From Pochonia chlamydosporia 170 (Eukaryota > Ascomycota > Sordariomycetes > Hypocreales > Clavicipitaceae): 64,000 bases of DNA. Position numbers and translations under genes: made by a program. The stretch covers positions 7,440,001 through 7,504,000 of the forward strand of contig NC_035790.1 of assembly GCF_001653235.2 (NCBI RefSeq), read 5' to 3'. This document shows positions 34,601 to 45,648 of the stretch, piece after piece. Under the pieces are notes generated by a model. It worked only from the letters and a program-made list of their open reading frames with translations. It had not been told where the DNA came from and did not search any database. Position 1 is the first letter of the stretch. Each line of letters opens with the position of its first letter.

Positions 34601-35850
34601 GCTGTCATCCTCATCTCAATTTGGACGTTGACGATGCCGTCAGCCCCATTACCGATGCTGATGTGGAGAAGTTTGTGAAGGAACTGGACGTATCTATTGT
34701 ACAAAGGATCAAAAGTGTTGAAGCTTTTGAATGCCCCATATGCTATGATGCAGTACGATCGCCCTCGTTCTTTGTACCTTGCGGACACGACAGTTGCAAA
34801 GACTGTCTATCACGCATAGTGGACACTGCTATCTCGCAGAACCTCCACGAAGGAAACGAGAGTGACCGGGCTAAGTGCCCTGTCTGCCGCGGTGTATTCG
34901 AGCCGAGAAAATGCTTCACTTACGAATTATTCAAAAAGGTCCACATGCCAGAGACTGCGGAGAAGGTGGGAAAGATTGAACCGGTCGACGACGAATCGAG
35001 CGACGAGGAAGAAGATTCGTCGGAAGAAGACGATGCCACAGATGAAGTCAACAGTAAAGGAACTCTCAAGGGATTCGTTGTTGATGATGATGACGAAGAA
35101 GAGCTCGCCGACATTGATGTTCTCAAGAAGGAAGCTTCCGCGCTGGAAAGCAAAGAGCGGAAGAAGTCCAAAATGGCCCAAAGAAAAGAAAAAGGCAAAA
35201 TCAAGGCCAAAATGCCCGAGGTAAAACCATCTATGTTGAAGAGCCTACGTGTCGAGGCAGCCAAGAACCGTCAAGCATATAAACGATACATGCGATATCT
35301 CCGAACAACATGGATGCCAGCTGCAAAGGTCACCGAGTGCATGAACTTGCTCAAGGAAATCCAGGAAACCGGCGAAAAGACCATCGCCTTCTCCCAGTGG
35401 ACCCTGCTCCTGGATCTTCTCGAAGTAGCCATGTGGCATGACAAGTTCCCCCACAAACCTCTCCGCTACGATGGCGGCATGTCCGGCGACCAACGCGCCA
35501 CTGCAGCCTGCAACTTCCGCGACATTCCCGATAACAAGGTTATGCTGGTTTCTCTTCGCGCAGGAAACGCAGGCCTTAATCTCACGGTTGCAACGCGCGT
35601 CATCATCATGGACCCGTTCTGGAACCCGTACATAGAAATGCAGGCGATTGACCGGACCTACAGAATCGGACAGCAGAAGGAAGTGGAGGTGTATCGGATT
35701 CTGACGCAGGAGACGGTAGAGGACCGTATCGTGGCGTTGCAGAATAAGAAAAAGGAGATTGTTGAGGCGGCACTCGATGAAGCAGAGAGCATGAAGATTG
35801 GTCGCTTGGGCGAAAGTGAGCTTAAGTTCTTGTTTAATTCGCACGGCTAA
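31674..35850 (+). CDS. uls1-like: SNF2-family DNA translocase with SIM and RING (Uls1/Ris1 type)
   Basis: Nuclear ATPase that acts on SUMO-modified chromatin proteins; the RING suggests SUMO-targeted ubiquitin ligase function. Exons: 31674-31878, 31980-32030, 32430-32712, 32768-33704, 33757-34239 and 34294-35850, 3516 nt in frame, 1171 residues. Features: N-terminal coiled coil (ERNDIIQEIERLKHLLKKLK); SUMO-interacting motif IDIIDLTGDD created across the exon 3/4 joint (about residue 175); a disordered Ser/Pro-rich stretch; SNF2 motifs (DDMGLGKT about 470, LDEAQCIKN, TGTPMMN); C3HC4 RING CPICYD..CGHDSCKDC..CPVCRG (about 800-855) inserted between the lobes; acidic linker; helicase C lobe (FSQWTLL, SLRAGNAGLNL, QAIDRTYRIGQ). 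All motifs are intact. Intron 2 is 399 nt, much longer than the others. The gene is bracketed by the direct repeat at 31148 and 36118. Confidence 0.95.
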
Positions 35851-36117
35851 GAAATTACGATACCCCTTATTTGATGGATTACTAGATGTCAGGATCGGCT
35901 ATCAAGGTTTATGGAGGGAGGCGGGCGGTGACGAATTACGTAGATTCACTGTTGAAGTTGCATTTGGTAGGAGCTCAATGACGAGGACTATGCATAGTTA
36001 GTAGAATACATATTAATGAATTCATCACGCTTTACCATTCCACAGCATGAGCTAATCATAAGTCGTATTAGGTATACTACCAACTATTCTCGTCTTCCTC
36101 CAGCGCCACAGGGCTGT
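35851..36117. other. 3' flank of the SNF2 gene
   Basis: No coding signal. Short spacer before the right copy of the direct repeat. Confidence 0.4.
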
Positions 36118-36288
36118 CCGTTCAGGTGCAGTAGATTTTACCAAGGATCGTAAGCTGAGGTTAAGACCTGCCTGGTTAGGCCTGGACTACGCAATGCGAC
36201 CAGCGAAATTGATGGTGCATCATTGCCCGTCACTAATTGAATGTGGCTTGCTCAGTGAGAACTCAGCAGTGGTGTTGACACAAGGACA
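36118..36288 (+). repeat. direct repeat, right copy, downstream of the SNF2 gene
   Basis: Same orientation as 31148-31275 and longer by about 45 bases in the middle (around 36211-36265). It carries GGTTAGGCC where the left copy has GGTTAGGTC. Distance between the two copies is 4.97 kb. Confidence 0.85.
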
Positions 36289-36599
36289 GGGGGTTAGTGG
36301 GGTTGATGGATTGAGTTATCACCTCCATTGCTGGCCCGGTGTTTTCTTGTTCTGTCCCCCAATCCATTTCTTGAACATCCTCAGTGATCCACCCATAATA
36401 CCATCTTTATATGTTCCGGACTACAGGCTGTGCTCTGCATGACATGTAGTACGCTCACTGGCAATGGAGCGTTTAAATCGTGTCAATTGAGCCGCTCTGG
36501 GCTATATACAAGCGAAACGGTAATATCTCTATGAAGATACAGACTAAATAAGACGGAAATATGCATAGGTTACTCGGGTTGCCCGACGGAGCTGGGGTT
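36289..36599. other. intergenic, no gene seen
   Basis: Nothing recognisable apart from short frames. It separates the right repeat from the 3' end of the chromodomain gene. Confidence 0.4.
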
Positions 36600-38459
36600 T
36601 CAAGCATGAGCACCATTTATCTCATTTGCTTGAATCCTCCCCATGAGTTGTGGGCTTAGAACCTCATCATATACCCATGTATCCTCTTTGGACGGACGAC
36701 CATGCCAATGCAAAAGGTGCTGGCGCTTCCCAGCTCTCAACCGGGCTCCCAGAACATCCACGCCCGCGTCAAAACCTTGCCAACTTGCCTCAAAGCTATC
36801 CAGCATTCTCTTGTCTAAGATATGTTTTCTCGGCTCCCAGGTCGTGGTGGCATCAGACCATTTCACCAGGAAAGTGTGTTGCCTCCACCGAGCAAGTAGG
36901 CAATCCATTCGGTAAATGTCGGGACAGACACTTGGGTAGGCGGCCTGGATGGACTGCTCCCCTTCATTTTCCGTTCGTTGATTAATTGCCCCCTTTCTGG
37001 TTCTGAGCCTCCTATCCTTGACCTTGTTTGGTGGTTGATGGTCTTTTGGGGCCGGGCCGTTCTGGGCAGTCAGTGCCTTCCACAGAGTATCGCTAGTAAA
37101 CTGTAATTGGAACATCGCGGTTCCATTCTCTCTGTTGCACTTTAGGACCGTATGGGCAAGTGACCATTCCTCATAGCTTGCAACACTGGAATGGGCAGGT
37201 CTATTTGTGTCTGCAACAGACGCGTTGTCGCTGTCTTTCATCGTTTTCTTCCTGAATGAGCGTGGTTTTCGACTTCGCGGTAGCTCCAACTTGCCTTGCT
37301 GTGAACTACGCTTTTTCGGTTGAGGGAACACAACCTTGCGACGTTTGTGTTGTGCCACACACGAATCTTCCCCCTCATCGCGGGTTTGTTCCCCGATGAA
37401 TTGCCTTTTGACCGGAAGAGGACGAAGATTGTACTCTTTTCTGGAGCCACGACGACTGGATGGGCGCCTTTCCATTTCTTCGTAGGGTCCATCAAGCTGG
37501 CTCATTGTATGATGCGTGTTTGTGCTTGTCTGGCGTTCCTTGCCCCGTCGCAAACTGTTCGGCGACGGGCTGAGGCAAGAAACCAGCGGCAGAATATCTT
37601 CCGCTGCTTGGTGTTGCCGATCAACTTCCGTGGAACTTCCTTTTGGAGACATCGGACAGCATCCCGACGCAGGTGTTTTGGTTAAGGCTGGTTGAGCTAC
37701 CCCATGTAACTCGTCGTCGCCTTGCGGAACTACTCCATCCATATGGCCGTGATCATCATTGATGCTATGAATCTGACCGCACGGGTTTGACGACACGATG
37801 CTGCGATTCTGCGGCTGGGAAGGCTGGATGAGGTTGGCCGCGGACGAAAGGCGGGCCTGACAGGAAGAGTCTGCGTACTGCTGGTGCAGTACTTCATCAC
37901 CTAAAGGCAAGATGGTGCCGGGCTGCGCTGAGGCACACTGGGAGGCCGCCGAGACGACACAAGGCTCTCGTATAGGTGTGGACAACACAGGGCACATGGC
38001 ATGATCGTGTTGTTGTGATGCCGGAGAAACTAACATATCAGAGCAGGTGGTAATGCCCGGGCTCTCCAGAACGCTTGAAGCGAAAAGTACCTCTCTAGGC
38101 GAATTTGGGGCTGATGAATCAGAACCCTCTCGATCCTCTGCAACACAAAGCTCCTGTGCTGAACTCTCTGGGCTCGTGTTAGCCAGTGTCGTACCTTGAA
38201 GCTTGATTTGCAAATTCTCACCGATGTCTTCCGTTGGAAATTGTCGGGATTTCATCATAGACGCCACAATTTCAGAGATAGAAGGAAGCGAGTCGTCAGG
38301 ATGTTGGTCGTGTACCAAGTTTACATGCGGAACACCGTGTCCCATTACTTCCTCGTCGCTGTCTATGCCAGAATCGGAATCGGACGGGATTGATATCACA
38401 TCCTCTAAAGTCCACGGGCGATCAAGAAAGGAATAGGTTCTCGCAGTTTGTGCCATCAT
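36600..38459 (-). CDS. chromodomain protein, nuclear
   Basis: About 619 residues from ATG 38459; the frame is open a few codons further up to a TTACAG at 38469, which could be a splice acceptor, so an extra 5' exon is possible. The N-terminus has an acidic SIM-like patch (VISIPSDSDSGIDSDEE, about residues 20-35). The middle is long, Ser/Pro/Gln-rich and probably disordered, then basic (KRRKVVFPQPKKRS). The C-terminal 110 residues hold a chromodomain (YRMDCLLARWRQHTFLVKW, then TTTWEPRKHILD) followed by a second, divergent chromo-like unit (VLGARLRAGKRQHLLHWHG, then EDTWVYDEVLSP). Such modules bind methylated histone tails. No transposase or integrase is attached, so it is not a retroelement remnant as it stands. 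It is convergent with the SNF2 gene. Confidence 0.8.
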   Translation of the reverse strand: MMAQTARTYSFLDRPWTLEDVISIPSDSDSGIDSDEEVMGHGVPHVNLVHDQHPDDSLPSISEIVASMMKSRQFPTEDIGENLQIKLQGTTLANTSPESSAQELCVAEDREGSDSSAPNSPREVLFASSVLESPGITTCSDMLVSPASQQHDHAMCPVLSTPIREPCVVSAASQCASAQPGTILPLGDEVLHQQYADSSCQARLSSAANLIQPSQPQNRSIVSSNPCGQIHSINDDHGHMDGVVPQGDDELHGVAQPALTKTPASGCCPMSPKGSSTEVDRQHQAAEDILPLVSCLSPSPNSLRRGKERQTSTNTHHTMSQLDGPYEEMERRPSSRRGSRKEYNLRPLPVKRQFIGEQTRDEGEDSCVAQHKRRKVVFPQPKKRSSQQGKLELPRSRKPRSFRKKTMKDSDNASVADTNRPAHSSVASYEEWSLAHTVLKCNRENGTAMFQLQFTSDTLWKALTAQNGPAPKDHQPPNKVKDRRLRTRKGAINQRTENEGEQSIQAAYPSVCPDIYRMDCLLARWRQHTFLVKWSDATTTWEPRKHILDKRMLDSFEASWQGFDAGVDVLGARLRAGKRQHLLHWHGRPSKEDTWVYDEVLSPQLMGRIQANEINGAHA

Positions 38460-39288
38460 GTCGGCGTACTGTAACAAAGGCGTCCTAGAAAGCTGATGAG
38501 GTTTGAGCTATTGACGTGAAAGTAGGTGAAGTTAGTCGGTCCGTCCGCGGAACGCAACCACGACACTGAGGGACTCTACCTACCTTCTGAAAAGTTTGTA
38601 AGAATCCAGGGTATGGCTGTCCGCTTACAAGGCAAAGGTAGCAAATTTGTGAGGAACGATAAAAGCAGGGTCAAAAAGTTTTACGCAGCATCATGGGGGG
38701 CGACCTCTTTATATACCCGTTGGACCTCAGCATGGCATCACTTGTGTATTACCAAAGCCTGGTCATACCTCCGAACCTCCGCCCATGTCGCCATGCAGTC
38801 TAGGGGATGGTAACCCATTGACAACAGCTCAAGGAGCTTTTACTTGCGTAGATACTCATGCACTTGGGACCACTGCATTCAAGGAGTAGTACTACTGTGA
38901 CAAATCGTTATCTATTTAAATGAAAGGACGCTTGAGAATCCTCAAAAGCATGATCGTTGTACTGTTAACTGCCAACAAACCGCAGACTATATTGCCTCAT
39001 TACGACGGAGACTCCTGATCCATCTACAAGTTAAACTGGGTATAAATGGTTAAAGATTGTTCGGACTGTCTCAAAGAAGGTAACTGTAATCCCTACGAAA
39101 AGCCATAAGATAATACGCAATCCCTTCCCTTGGGGCTTCAACTCTATCAAGTCTCCTTCGGTATCAATGACGATAAGGGCTTATAGGGCGGTTCGTCTTT
39201 TCGGCGGGCGATTTTGCTGTATTTGTGTTGCCAGGCGAATGAGAGCGTTCCTCATAAGTCGAATAACTGGTTTCACGCCGCAGACAGG
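38460..39288. other. 5' flank of the chromodomain gene; no other gene
   Basis: A plus-strand frame at 38526-38813 lacks support. Nothing else seen. Confidence 0.4.
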
Positions 39289-42111
39289 TCATTCGTTTGA
39301 CGGACGTCTAGGAGAAACTTGCGTTTCCATTTCTGTCCTGGAATTGTCACTATTCTGAGAGGCATCGACTTCATTTGACACTTGCGGGTTTGAAGTGGTA
39401 CGAGAGAAAACGTCCACAGGATAAACTCGGATCCCAGGAAAACCGGTACTTGCTTCAATTTCTCTAGCCTTGTCAGCATTGTCGGTGTAGCAGGCAGTCC
39501 AAGGCATGATTGATACATCCCGCGACGCAAATGAAGATTCCGGTCGTTTAGAGCCGCTGGAAACCAACTTGGCGTACTTGATATCTTGCTCAACAGAATC
39601 ATCACCTGTCCATTTTCGGAGGCCAAAGCCTGCAGGCATATCTTTGGTGGTGTCCTGCATCGGGCTGGCGATATCATTCATTTCTGACACTCCAGTCAGG
39701 TGTGCGGAGTCAACAACTTGATGAGTTCCGCTTCCAGAATTTGCTGCATGGAACGATATTGCAGACAACTGTGCGGAACTGTGTTCAGAGGCATCAATCA
39801 TATCAGACGCAGCTTCTTCCTGTGGGATTGGTTCAGGTTCTGGAGGATCAAAGAGTTTGCACGGCTGATCGAGTTCCATATCTTTAAGACTAGAGACATT
39901 GGCGACAATCGAACGCAGAGGTCCAATGCTCACTGGAGGGTTATGCTCTGCTGTCATCCTCCCAGTATCGACTTCAGACGGGCCGTCGGAAGCAAAAAGT
40001 CTGACAGTTTGCTCAATAGGTGGAAGGCCAGTATTTACGTCGCTGAGTTTGCCAGGCCATCCATCATAAAGGCCCAGTGTGATGCGGTCCTCGTTTGTTA
40101 TCTCGCGAGTACCATCATCTAATGAAAAATCGGCGTCACTGTCCCACTTCTCAGCATTATCCTCGACGGCCAACTCAACCTGAACATCGGTCTTAGCACT
40201 GGAAGGAGTGCAAATCTTTGGAACTGGTGCACCAACAGCACTCAATGGAGGTGTTGAGAAGCCGGAATCTTTGACAGTTACTGAGCTAGAACTTCCAGTT
40301 TCGGGTTGAGTGTTGTTCTTTGCCATTGTCTCTTCTGTGCCATGCTCAGAAACAAATTCGCTTATGGGAGGAAGGCAATCGTTTGCGTCCGTACCACCAT
40401 AGTCCTTGGTTTGATCAAACAAATCGCTCAATGAGGTATCGAGTTCATGGATAGAAAGTTGGCCAATATTACAGCTACCTGGTAAAGCTTCAGATCCGCG
40501 GACTGTCGGGTTTGTGTTGTCTTGTGGCAGGTCGTCACGATCAGCATTAAAAAGAGGATACGGCTCAGGTAATTCCATCTTGTCGGGACCGTCGGCATTC
40601 ATAGGAAGTGGTCTTAGCTGCGCAACGCCGATTTGAGTCTTGCTCTGTGTTGATGCTGCCCTATTGTCACCCGAGGTTGTAGACATGGGAGTCAGACAAG
40701 AGACAGTATGTGTATTGCCAGCGTTGCTCGGAGGTATCGCTTTGATTTCGGCCTGAAGCTTGCTATTCTCCACCACTCCAGTATTAGGGGTGATAACCTG
40801 TTCAATCGAGGTTGTGACGGTGATAGTGTTTCCCGCCATCCTGGGTTGCTGTCGAGCGCCGTTGCCGCCTTTCGGTTCGGTCTCTAGCAAGCGACTCCTA
40901 TTATCGGACCCCGAGACGGAAGCCAAATTCGTATAAGCAGAAGATGACTTTACCTCTCTCCTGCCTTGGATGTATAGTCTGCGCCGATCATCTTCACTCA
41001 TTTTGGTGACACCGTCTTCCAAAAGAAAATCTGTGTCCACGTGCCAAGTATGAGAAGGAAGAACGGTTTTTGCCGCGGATAAATGGTCCCTGTCTAATAC
41101 GTCTTCTGGCTGGTTGACCTTGTCTTCATTGATGTCCCCAAGAAGAGAATTGATGTCGATACCTTCCTCAGTGCCCCATTCCACTGGGAAATTGGATGAG
41201 TTGAAGTATTGCGCGATTTCTCCGCGGCCAAGGACTTCTGGGTTGTTGCTAGCATTGACGGAATGGGCATGGGTTTTTGTATCCCCTGGTCCAAGATTCT
41301 GAGTCTTTGGAACCGAGCCAGTAAGCACCTTTTCTAACTCTTTCGTACTACCAACACCACCCTGTCGCATTTTACTCTGCTCTCCAGTTTGTTGCTCCGC
41401 CTTTGCCCTGGAAACTCCATCGCTGGAAGGCGACTTGGTGCCCTCGATAGCTGATCCGAGTACGTTACCTTCTTTCCAATTACAGAAACCAGAACTTGCA
41501 GGCTTGTCCTTGGTGGTATCCCAGAACTCCATCTGATCGGTAACGGCATTCGCGTCTGACACTGCAGTCAGGCGTCCAGTTCTGACAGTAGATTGACTCT
41601 CAATTTCAGCGTCTGCTGCACCTCCGGAAGAAATTTGCGTTTCCATTTTGGCCCTGGACTCGTCACTGTTTTGAGATGCATCGACTGCATTGATTACTTG
41701 CGAGTCTGAAGCATGTGAGAAAACGCTCACAGGATAGACTTGTATTCCAGGAATACCAGTGCTTGTTGCAAATTCTCTGGCCTTATCAGGATCATCGGGG
41801 AAATAATCAGTGCAATGGATTATAGATACATGATCATTTCCGGCAATATCACATGCCACTGTAGCCGATTGCTCCGCGGATGGAATACTTTGTCCATCAA
41901 GGGAAGAAGTTGAAGTGTTTCTATTCCCTAGTCAGTATGTCGAGGCGTGGCGTTCAAGGAAGGCACGGTTGTCTTACTCTCCAAAGGGACTTTCTTTATG
42001 ATCTAGCTTTATGTTCCCTTTCATCCACAAACCTTCAGTAATAGCCCTATCCGAGGAGATAGGAGTGGCAGAGGGAGAGGTTGGCTTCTGATTAGAGCTG
42101 GATTGAGGCAT
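39289..42111 (-). CDS. 921-residue internally repetitive, disordered protein of unknown function
   Basis: ATG 42111; exon 1 42111-41978, a 57-nt intron (GTAAGA..AATAG), exon 2 41920-39289; 2766 nt in one frame. The protein is built from repeated modules. A module near residues 80-140 (ADKAREF-like, then STGIPGIQVYPVSVFS and VDASQNSD..) recurs at the very C-terminus (about 855-920: NADKAREIEASTGFPGIRVY, PVDVFS, VDASQNSDNSR). A second unit (WDTTKDKPASSGFCNWK) recurs as QDTTKDMPAGFGLRKW. A third, (D)ADF(L)L(D)DG followed by a short acidic helix, occurs at least twice (DTDFLLEDGVTKMSEDDRR and DADFSLDDGTREITNEDR). The rest is low complexity, rich in Ser, Thr, Asp and Glu. No signal peptide or membrane segment. 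I do not recognise the family. Confidence 0.75.
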
Positions 42112-42162
42112 CTTGATCCTTGATGAAAAGGGGGTCAAATTTGATCCAAAAGCTTTAGTGTA

Positions 42163-42459
42163 CTATTTGCGGCACTGTTTTCTCGTGCTTTTGAGCGCGT
42201 TCAGGAAATGCTGCAGTTCTAGCATCTTTGAGGAGGAACAAGCTAGCCTTATATAGTTGTCCAGCTGTTCCCTCGAGACAACCTGGTCACCGTATGCGAG
42301 GTTTGACTTAAATCCCATGTTAGCCAGCCTGTTTCTGGGGCTTATACTCAAACAAAACTCAACCAACAATTCTGCAAGCCGCGTCACAGAAGCGCTGTAA
42401 CTTATGCATGGGATATGTATATCCGGCTCGGGCTGATCTGCAAGTGACCGAGAAAACAC
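42163..42459 (-). CDS. short hypothetical protein, uncertain
   Basis: The 98-codon frame starts at ATG 42459 and ends about 50 bp before the start of the repetitive-protein gene on the same strand. It is rich in Leu, Ser and Arg with a possible C-terminal helix (SSKMLELQHFLNALK). No motif. It could be the last exon of a gene further right or chance. Confidence 0.25.
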   Translation of the reverse strand: MFSRSLADQPEPDIHIPCISYSASVTRLAELLVEFCLSISPRNRLANMGFKSNLAYGDQVVSREQLDNYIRLACSSSKMLELQHFLNALKSTRKQCRK

Positions 42460-43419
42460 TTTGCAATGGAATACCTACTTTGTCAAAGTACCAATATGCT
42501 TAGCCTTCTATTCCGCAGCATGCAGGTGCTTGGCCAAGTGATGCAATCCAAAAATCATTTCCAATATCAAACTGAATGGCACGCATGCACCTGTTGAGAC
42601 ATCTCTCCTCCCATCCCTGGAACCGAACCCACAAACCCTCTGAGCTTAGTGTGAGTTGCACAAAGCTACCTAAACCCCACTGGTGGTTCAGTAACCCTAC
42701 TCTGGTCTCCTAACCTACCATCGGCGCCCGCAAACCTCCCACTGCTTAGTCAAGCTCCACCCAAACACGTCATGTCCAGAGCAAGTTGTGCCGCACTTGC
42801 TCACACGAGAGGGGTACAGTTGACTCCAAAACCGTTTATGCCTGACCAACGTCGCAAACCTCGCATAATACCTTGGTCGCGATAGAAGATCCCGTCACAA
42901 TCTACCTTGTATTCCATTATAATATCTGTGCATCAGAGAAAGGGAGCCCCTACATCAAACGAAACAGCCTCCAGCTAAACATAATCAAGACCGTCTATCC
43001 CCGCAAGCATCCCTTAGCAGGGTGGACAGTTTCAAGTCTATAAATTCGAAAAGCGGTTAGACTTAGGTCTACATGGTTTGTATTGAACCTATAGCCCACA
43101 TTTGCTTCGTATTTAACATCCTTTTTAGTCGTTCACGATCGAGAAACTCGACGAAAACCTCAACTTCGACGATTCAAAGGCGTCACCAAAATGGATTATT
43201 GGGACAGGACAGAAAGTGTACTGGCGTTCTTGCTTCATTAGAGTTTATGCAACGGGCAACACGTCGGAGCCTACCGAGCAGCACCCAACGTGCGATGGTC
43301 AAGGCACGGTTCACAATGGCACTGAGATATATTTGGGCGGTGAAGGTGGGAGGGTGAAGGCCTGAACACAGAAGGGCATTGTGGACAGGGAATCGTTTTT
43401 GAAGATACGGAAGCAAAAT
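42460..43419. other. no supported gene
   Basis: A plus-strand frame (43073-43357) has no support. No repeats noted. Confidence 0.4.
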
Positions 43420-44562
43420 TTAGTCGTACAATTTTTCACTCAGCAAAGCTCCCTCTCTCAGTCCCAGAGACAGGAACAAGATAGCTCCATCTTGAGAACG
43501 CTGTGATATAACCATAGACACACAATCTGTACAAGCACAGGCTCTCTTGATCTCATCCTGATACGTCGGGCTTTCTTCGATGCCCCGAGACATCTCACGT
43601 CCAAAAAATGAAGAAATAATATCGCGTTGACAGCCCCGCAGCGTAAAATGGGGATTGGGAAGTACTTTAGCGCCTCCGGGTAGACAAACGTATCGAAGAC
43701 CAGCAGTCGTTTCTAGGTGTGCACCAAATAGTTCCCAGGCAACTCTTTCAATCTTGTTGTCCATAATTTCCAATGACATTTGACACCAAAACTTATCCAT
43801 GAACGAGGCATTTGGGAATGACATGGAAATAGCGGCAACCAGTGCATCTTCACTTCCTGGTTTAATGATCCTTTTGACCGCACTGGCAAGGTATGGTGGG
43901 AAAAGGCGTATGGTCGCTGTGAGTGACGCATTTACCAGCACTTGTTTATGTTCAGCAAACCGGTCGGGAATCTCAAATAACTTTTGTGTGAGGGATAGTG
44001 AGGCCTCTTCGACAGGAGAGTGGCTCCTTGAGCTACCAGGTGTGATGGTTGAATGTTGCACTTCGCTTGTCGAGTCCTCGTCTGTTGTACCTAGACTGTA
44101 TTAGAAACATAACGACGCATGGGCGGAATACTCACGTCGTCTTTTATTGGAAGGATGTTGCTGGTCGTTGTTTTCCGTGGGTCTGATTGTTTTGTCGTAC
44201 AGACGCTGCAACCTCCCTATCGTAGAAGCTGGAATATGACTGGCGACCTCGTTGGCCAGCCGTTTCAGACTATCCTCGGATTCACTTGCCAGCTGGGAGA
44301 TCAAACGGCGACATTCAGCTTTTCCAGCGAAGTGACTATGGTGTTCTGCAGCATTTTTAGTCAGGGAGTATGCAAACCAAGTCGGGAAGCCACCTTCCGC
44401 GAGAAAGATTCTGCCTGAGGGATCCTGGTTTGTACTCTGCCACGACTGTGTAAGCCCTCTTGGTGCCCGTTTGTAATCGCCAAGTTGTTTTAGGATCAAA
44501 GCCGCTCGACTTGACGGTTTCGCAGCAATGTCATTGATGACGGCCTGGGAGATGTCGCACAT
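43420..44562 (-). CDS. hypothetical protein, 365 residues, two exons
   Basis: ATG 44562; exon 1 44562-44136, a 45-nt intron (donor GTGAGT, acceptor GTCTAG), exon 2 44090-43420; 1098 nt in frame. The N-terminal half is helical and charged (ECRRLISQLASESEDSLKRL, then ANEVASHIP) and ends in a basic cluster (KRRR) at the intron. The C-terminal half is hydrophobic-helical with several Cys (CQMSLEIMDNKIERVAWELF, GCQRDIISSFFGREM, ACACTDC). No membrane segment and no recognised domain. Good codon regularity and clean splicing argue for a real gene. Confidence 0.6.
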
Positions 44563-45141
44563 GTTAGGAGTACGTGTTGAGTGACGAGTTGAACGAGAAG
44601 GTAGGTTTGCGGTTTGCGGGGTTAACTTACGAATATGTACCTTTTTAACCTGCCTCTGTCGCCGCCCTACTCAGTAACCTACCTTCCCAAAGAGAGATAG
44701 TGGAATCCGCCAGCCACAGCCACAATGAGTTGACAGTGGGACATTTTGCAGGGGAGTTACGAGCCGACTGTGGAGCTGCTTCTTCCCGAGCCGTCCCGGT
44801 TTCCAATTTTGCTTTTATTAGAGCTCTAAGAAGGTGACAACCACGGGGAAGTGTGGGCCTATGGTTACGATCACAAGTATTTGCTCTGTTATCTTACGAC
44901 ATAGCACCGGATAGGACATAACACAATTTTCATGCTTTCTTTTCTCCAAGCCTACTATTCTTACACCTGAGGTATTTGATTCTCACCTTTGATCCATCAC
45001 CTTTAGTTGAAGTTTACACCCATCAGCCAGTAATAGTTCCCCTTGTGAAATAAACTTGTCAACGATATCCCACATTTAAAGACCCAAATCATAATTATCA
45101 GATTCCCGGATAAACTCACGCGTGCACCTTTGAATCCATCT
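44563..45141. other. intergenic, no gene seen
   Basis: Promoter side of the 365-residue gene; nothing recognisable. Confidence 0.4.
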
Positions 45142-45456
45142 CTAGTTCGGGCCTGGTGCGCATGGTTTCACAAGTCCGAGATCACGAAAGCCAGCCCAAC
45201 CCATGTAGTTTATTCGAACAATGGCTTCCGGAAACTTCCCACAAAAATCTCTATCGCTTGCGTTCGCCCAGAGGTTTGCAGAAATGATATATTTGAATCC
45301 CCAACTGCCGAAGGAGGAGATGCATAGCTGTCCATTTTGCTGAGAAGCAAAGAGCGGTCTATAGTCGTCTAATGAGAGTATAGAGAAGGCAACCAGGCTG
45401 AAGTCGCCTAATTTATGGAGGCTCCCAACCAGATGTCGCGCGGATACATTAATCAC
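45142..45456 (-). CDS. hypothetical fragment
   Basis: A 104-codon frame with protein-like composition (HKLGDFSLVAFSILSLDDYR, then LCISSFGSWGFKYIISANLW and AIVRINYMGWAGF). The aromatic-rich alternating pattern suggests a folded domain, possibly one exon of a larger gene, but I cannot name it. Start unclear. Confidence 0.3.
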   Translation of the reverse strand: MINVSARHLVGSLHKLGDFSLVAFSILSLDDYRPLFASQQNGQLCISSFGSWGFKYIISANLWANASDRDFCGKFPEAIVRINYMGWAGFRDLGLVKPCAPGPN

Positions 45457-45648
45457 TCAGAGACGCTACCGATGCGCTTTCTTCCAGCGGAACACTTCCC
45501 CGAACAGTCTAATGGAGATAACAAACAACCCCGTCTTCCCCAGGTGAGCTAATGTGGAGGGTGGGCCGATTCTTGGTGTTGTCTTAGGGCAGGGGAGGTA
45601 CTTTGAACTTGTACACAACTACATATTTCGCAGTTCGGTACACGCGAG

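Noticed and set aside
35245..35844. 199-codon minus-strand frame
   Set aside because: Antisense to the SNF2 helicase C lobe; its length follows from the codon use of the real gene.
37320..37685. Plus-strand 121-codon frame
   Set aside because: Antisense to the chromodomain gene, no recognisable features.
39700..40122. Plus-strand 140-codon frame
   Set aside because: Lies antisense within the continuous frame of the 921-residue protein.
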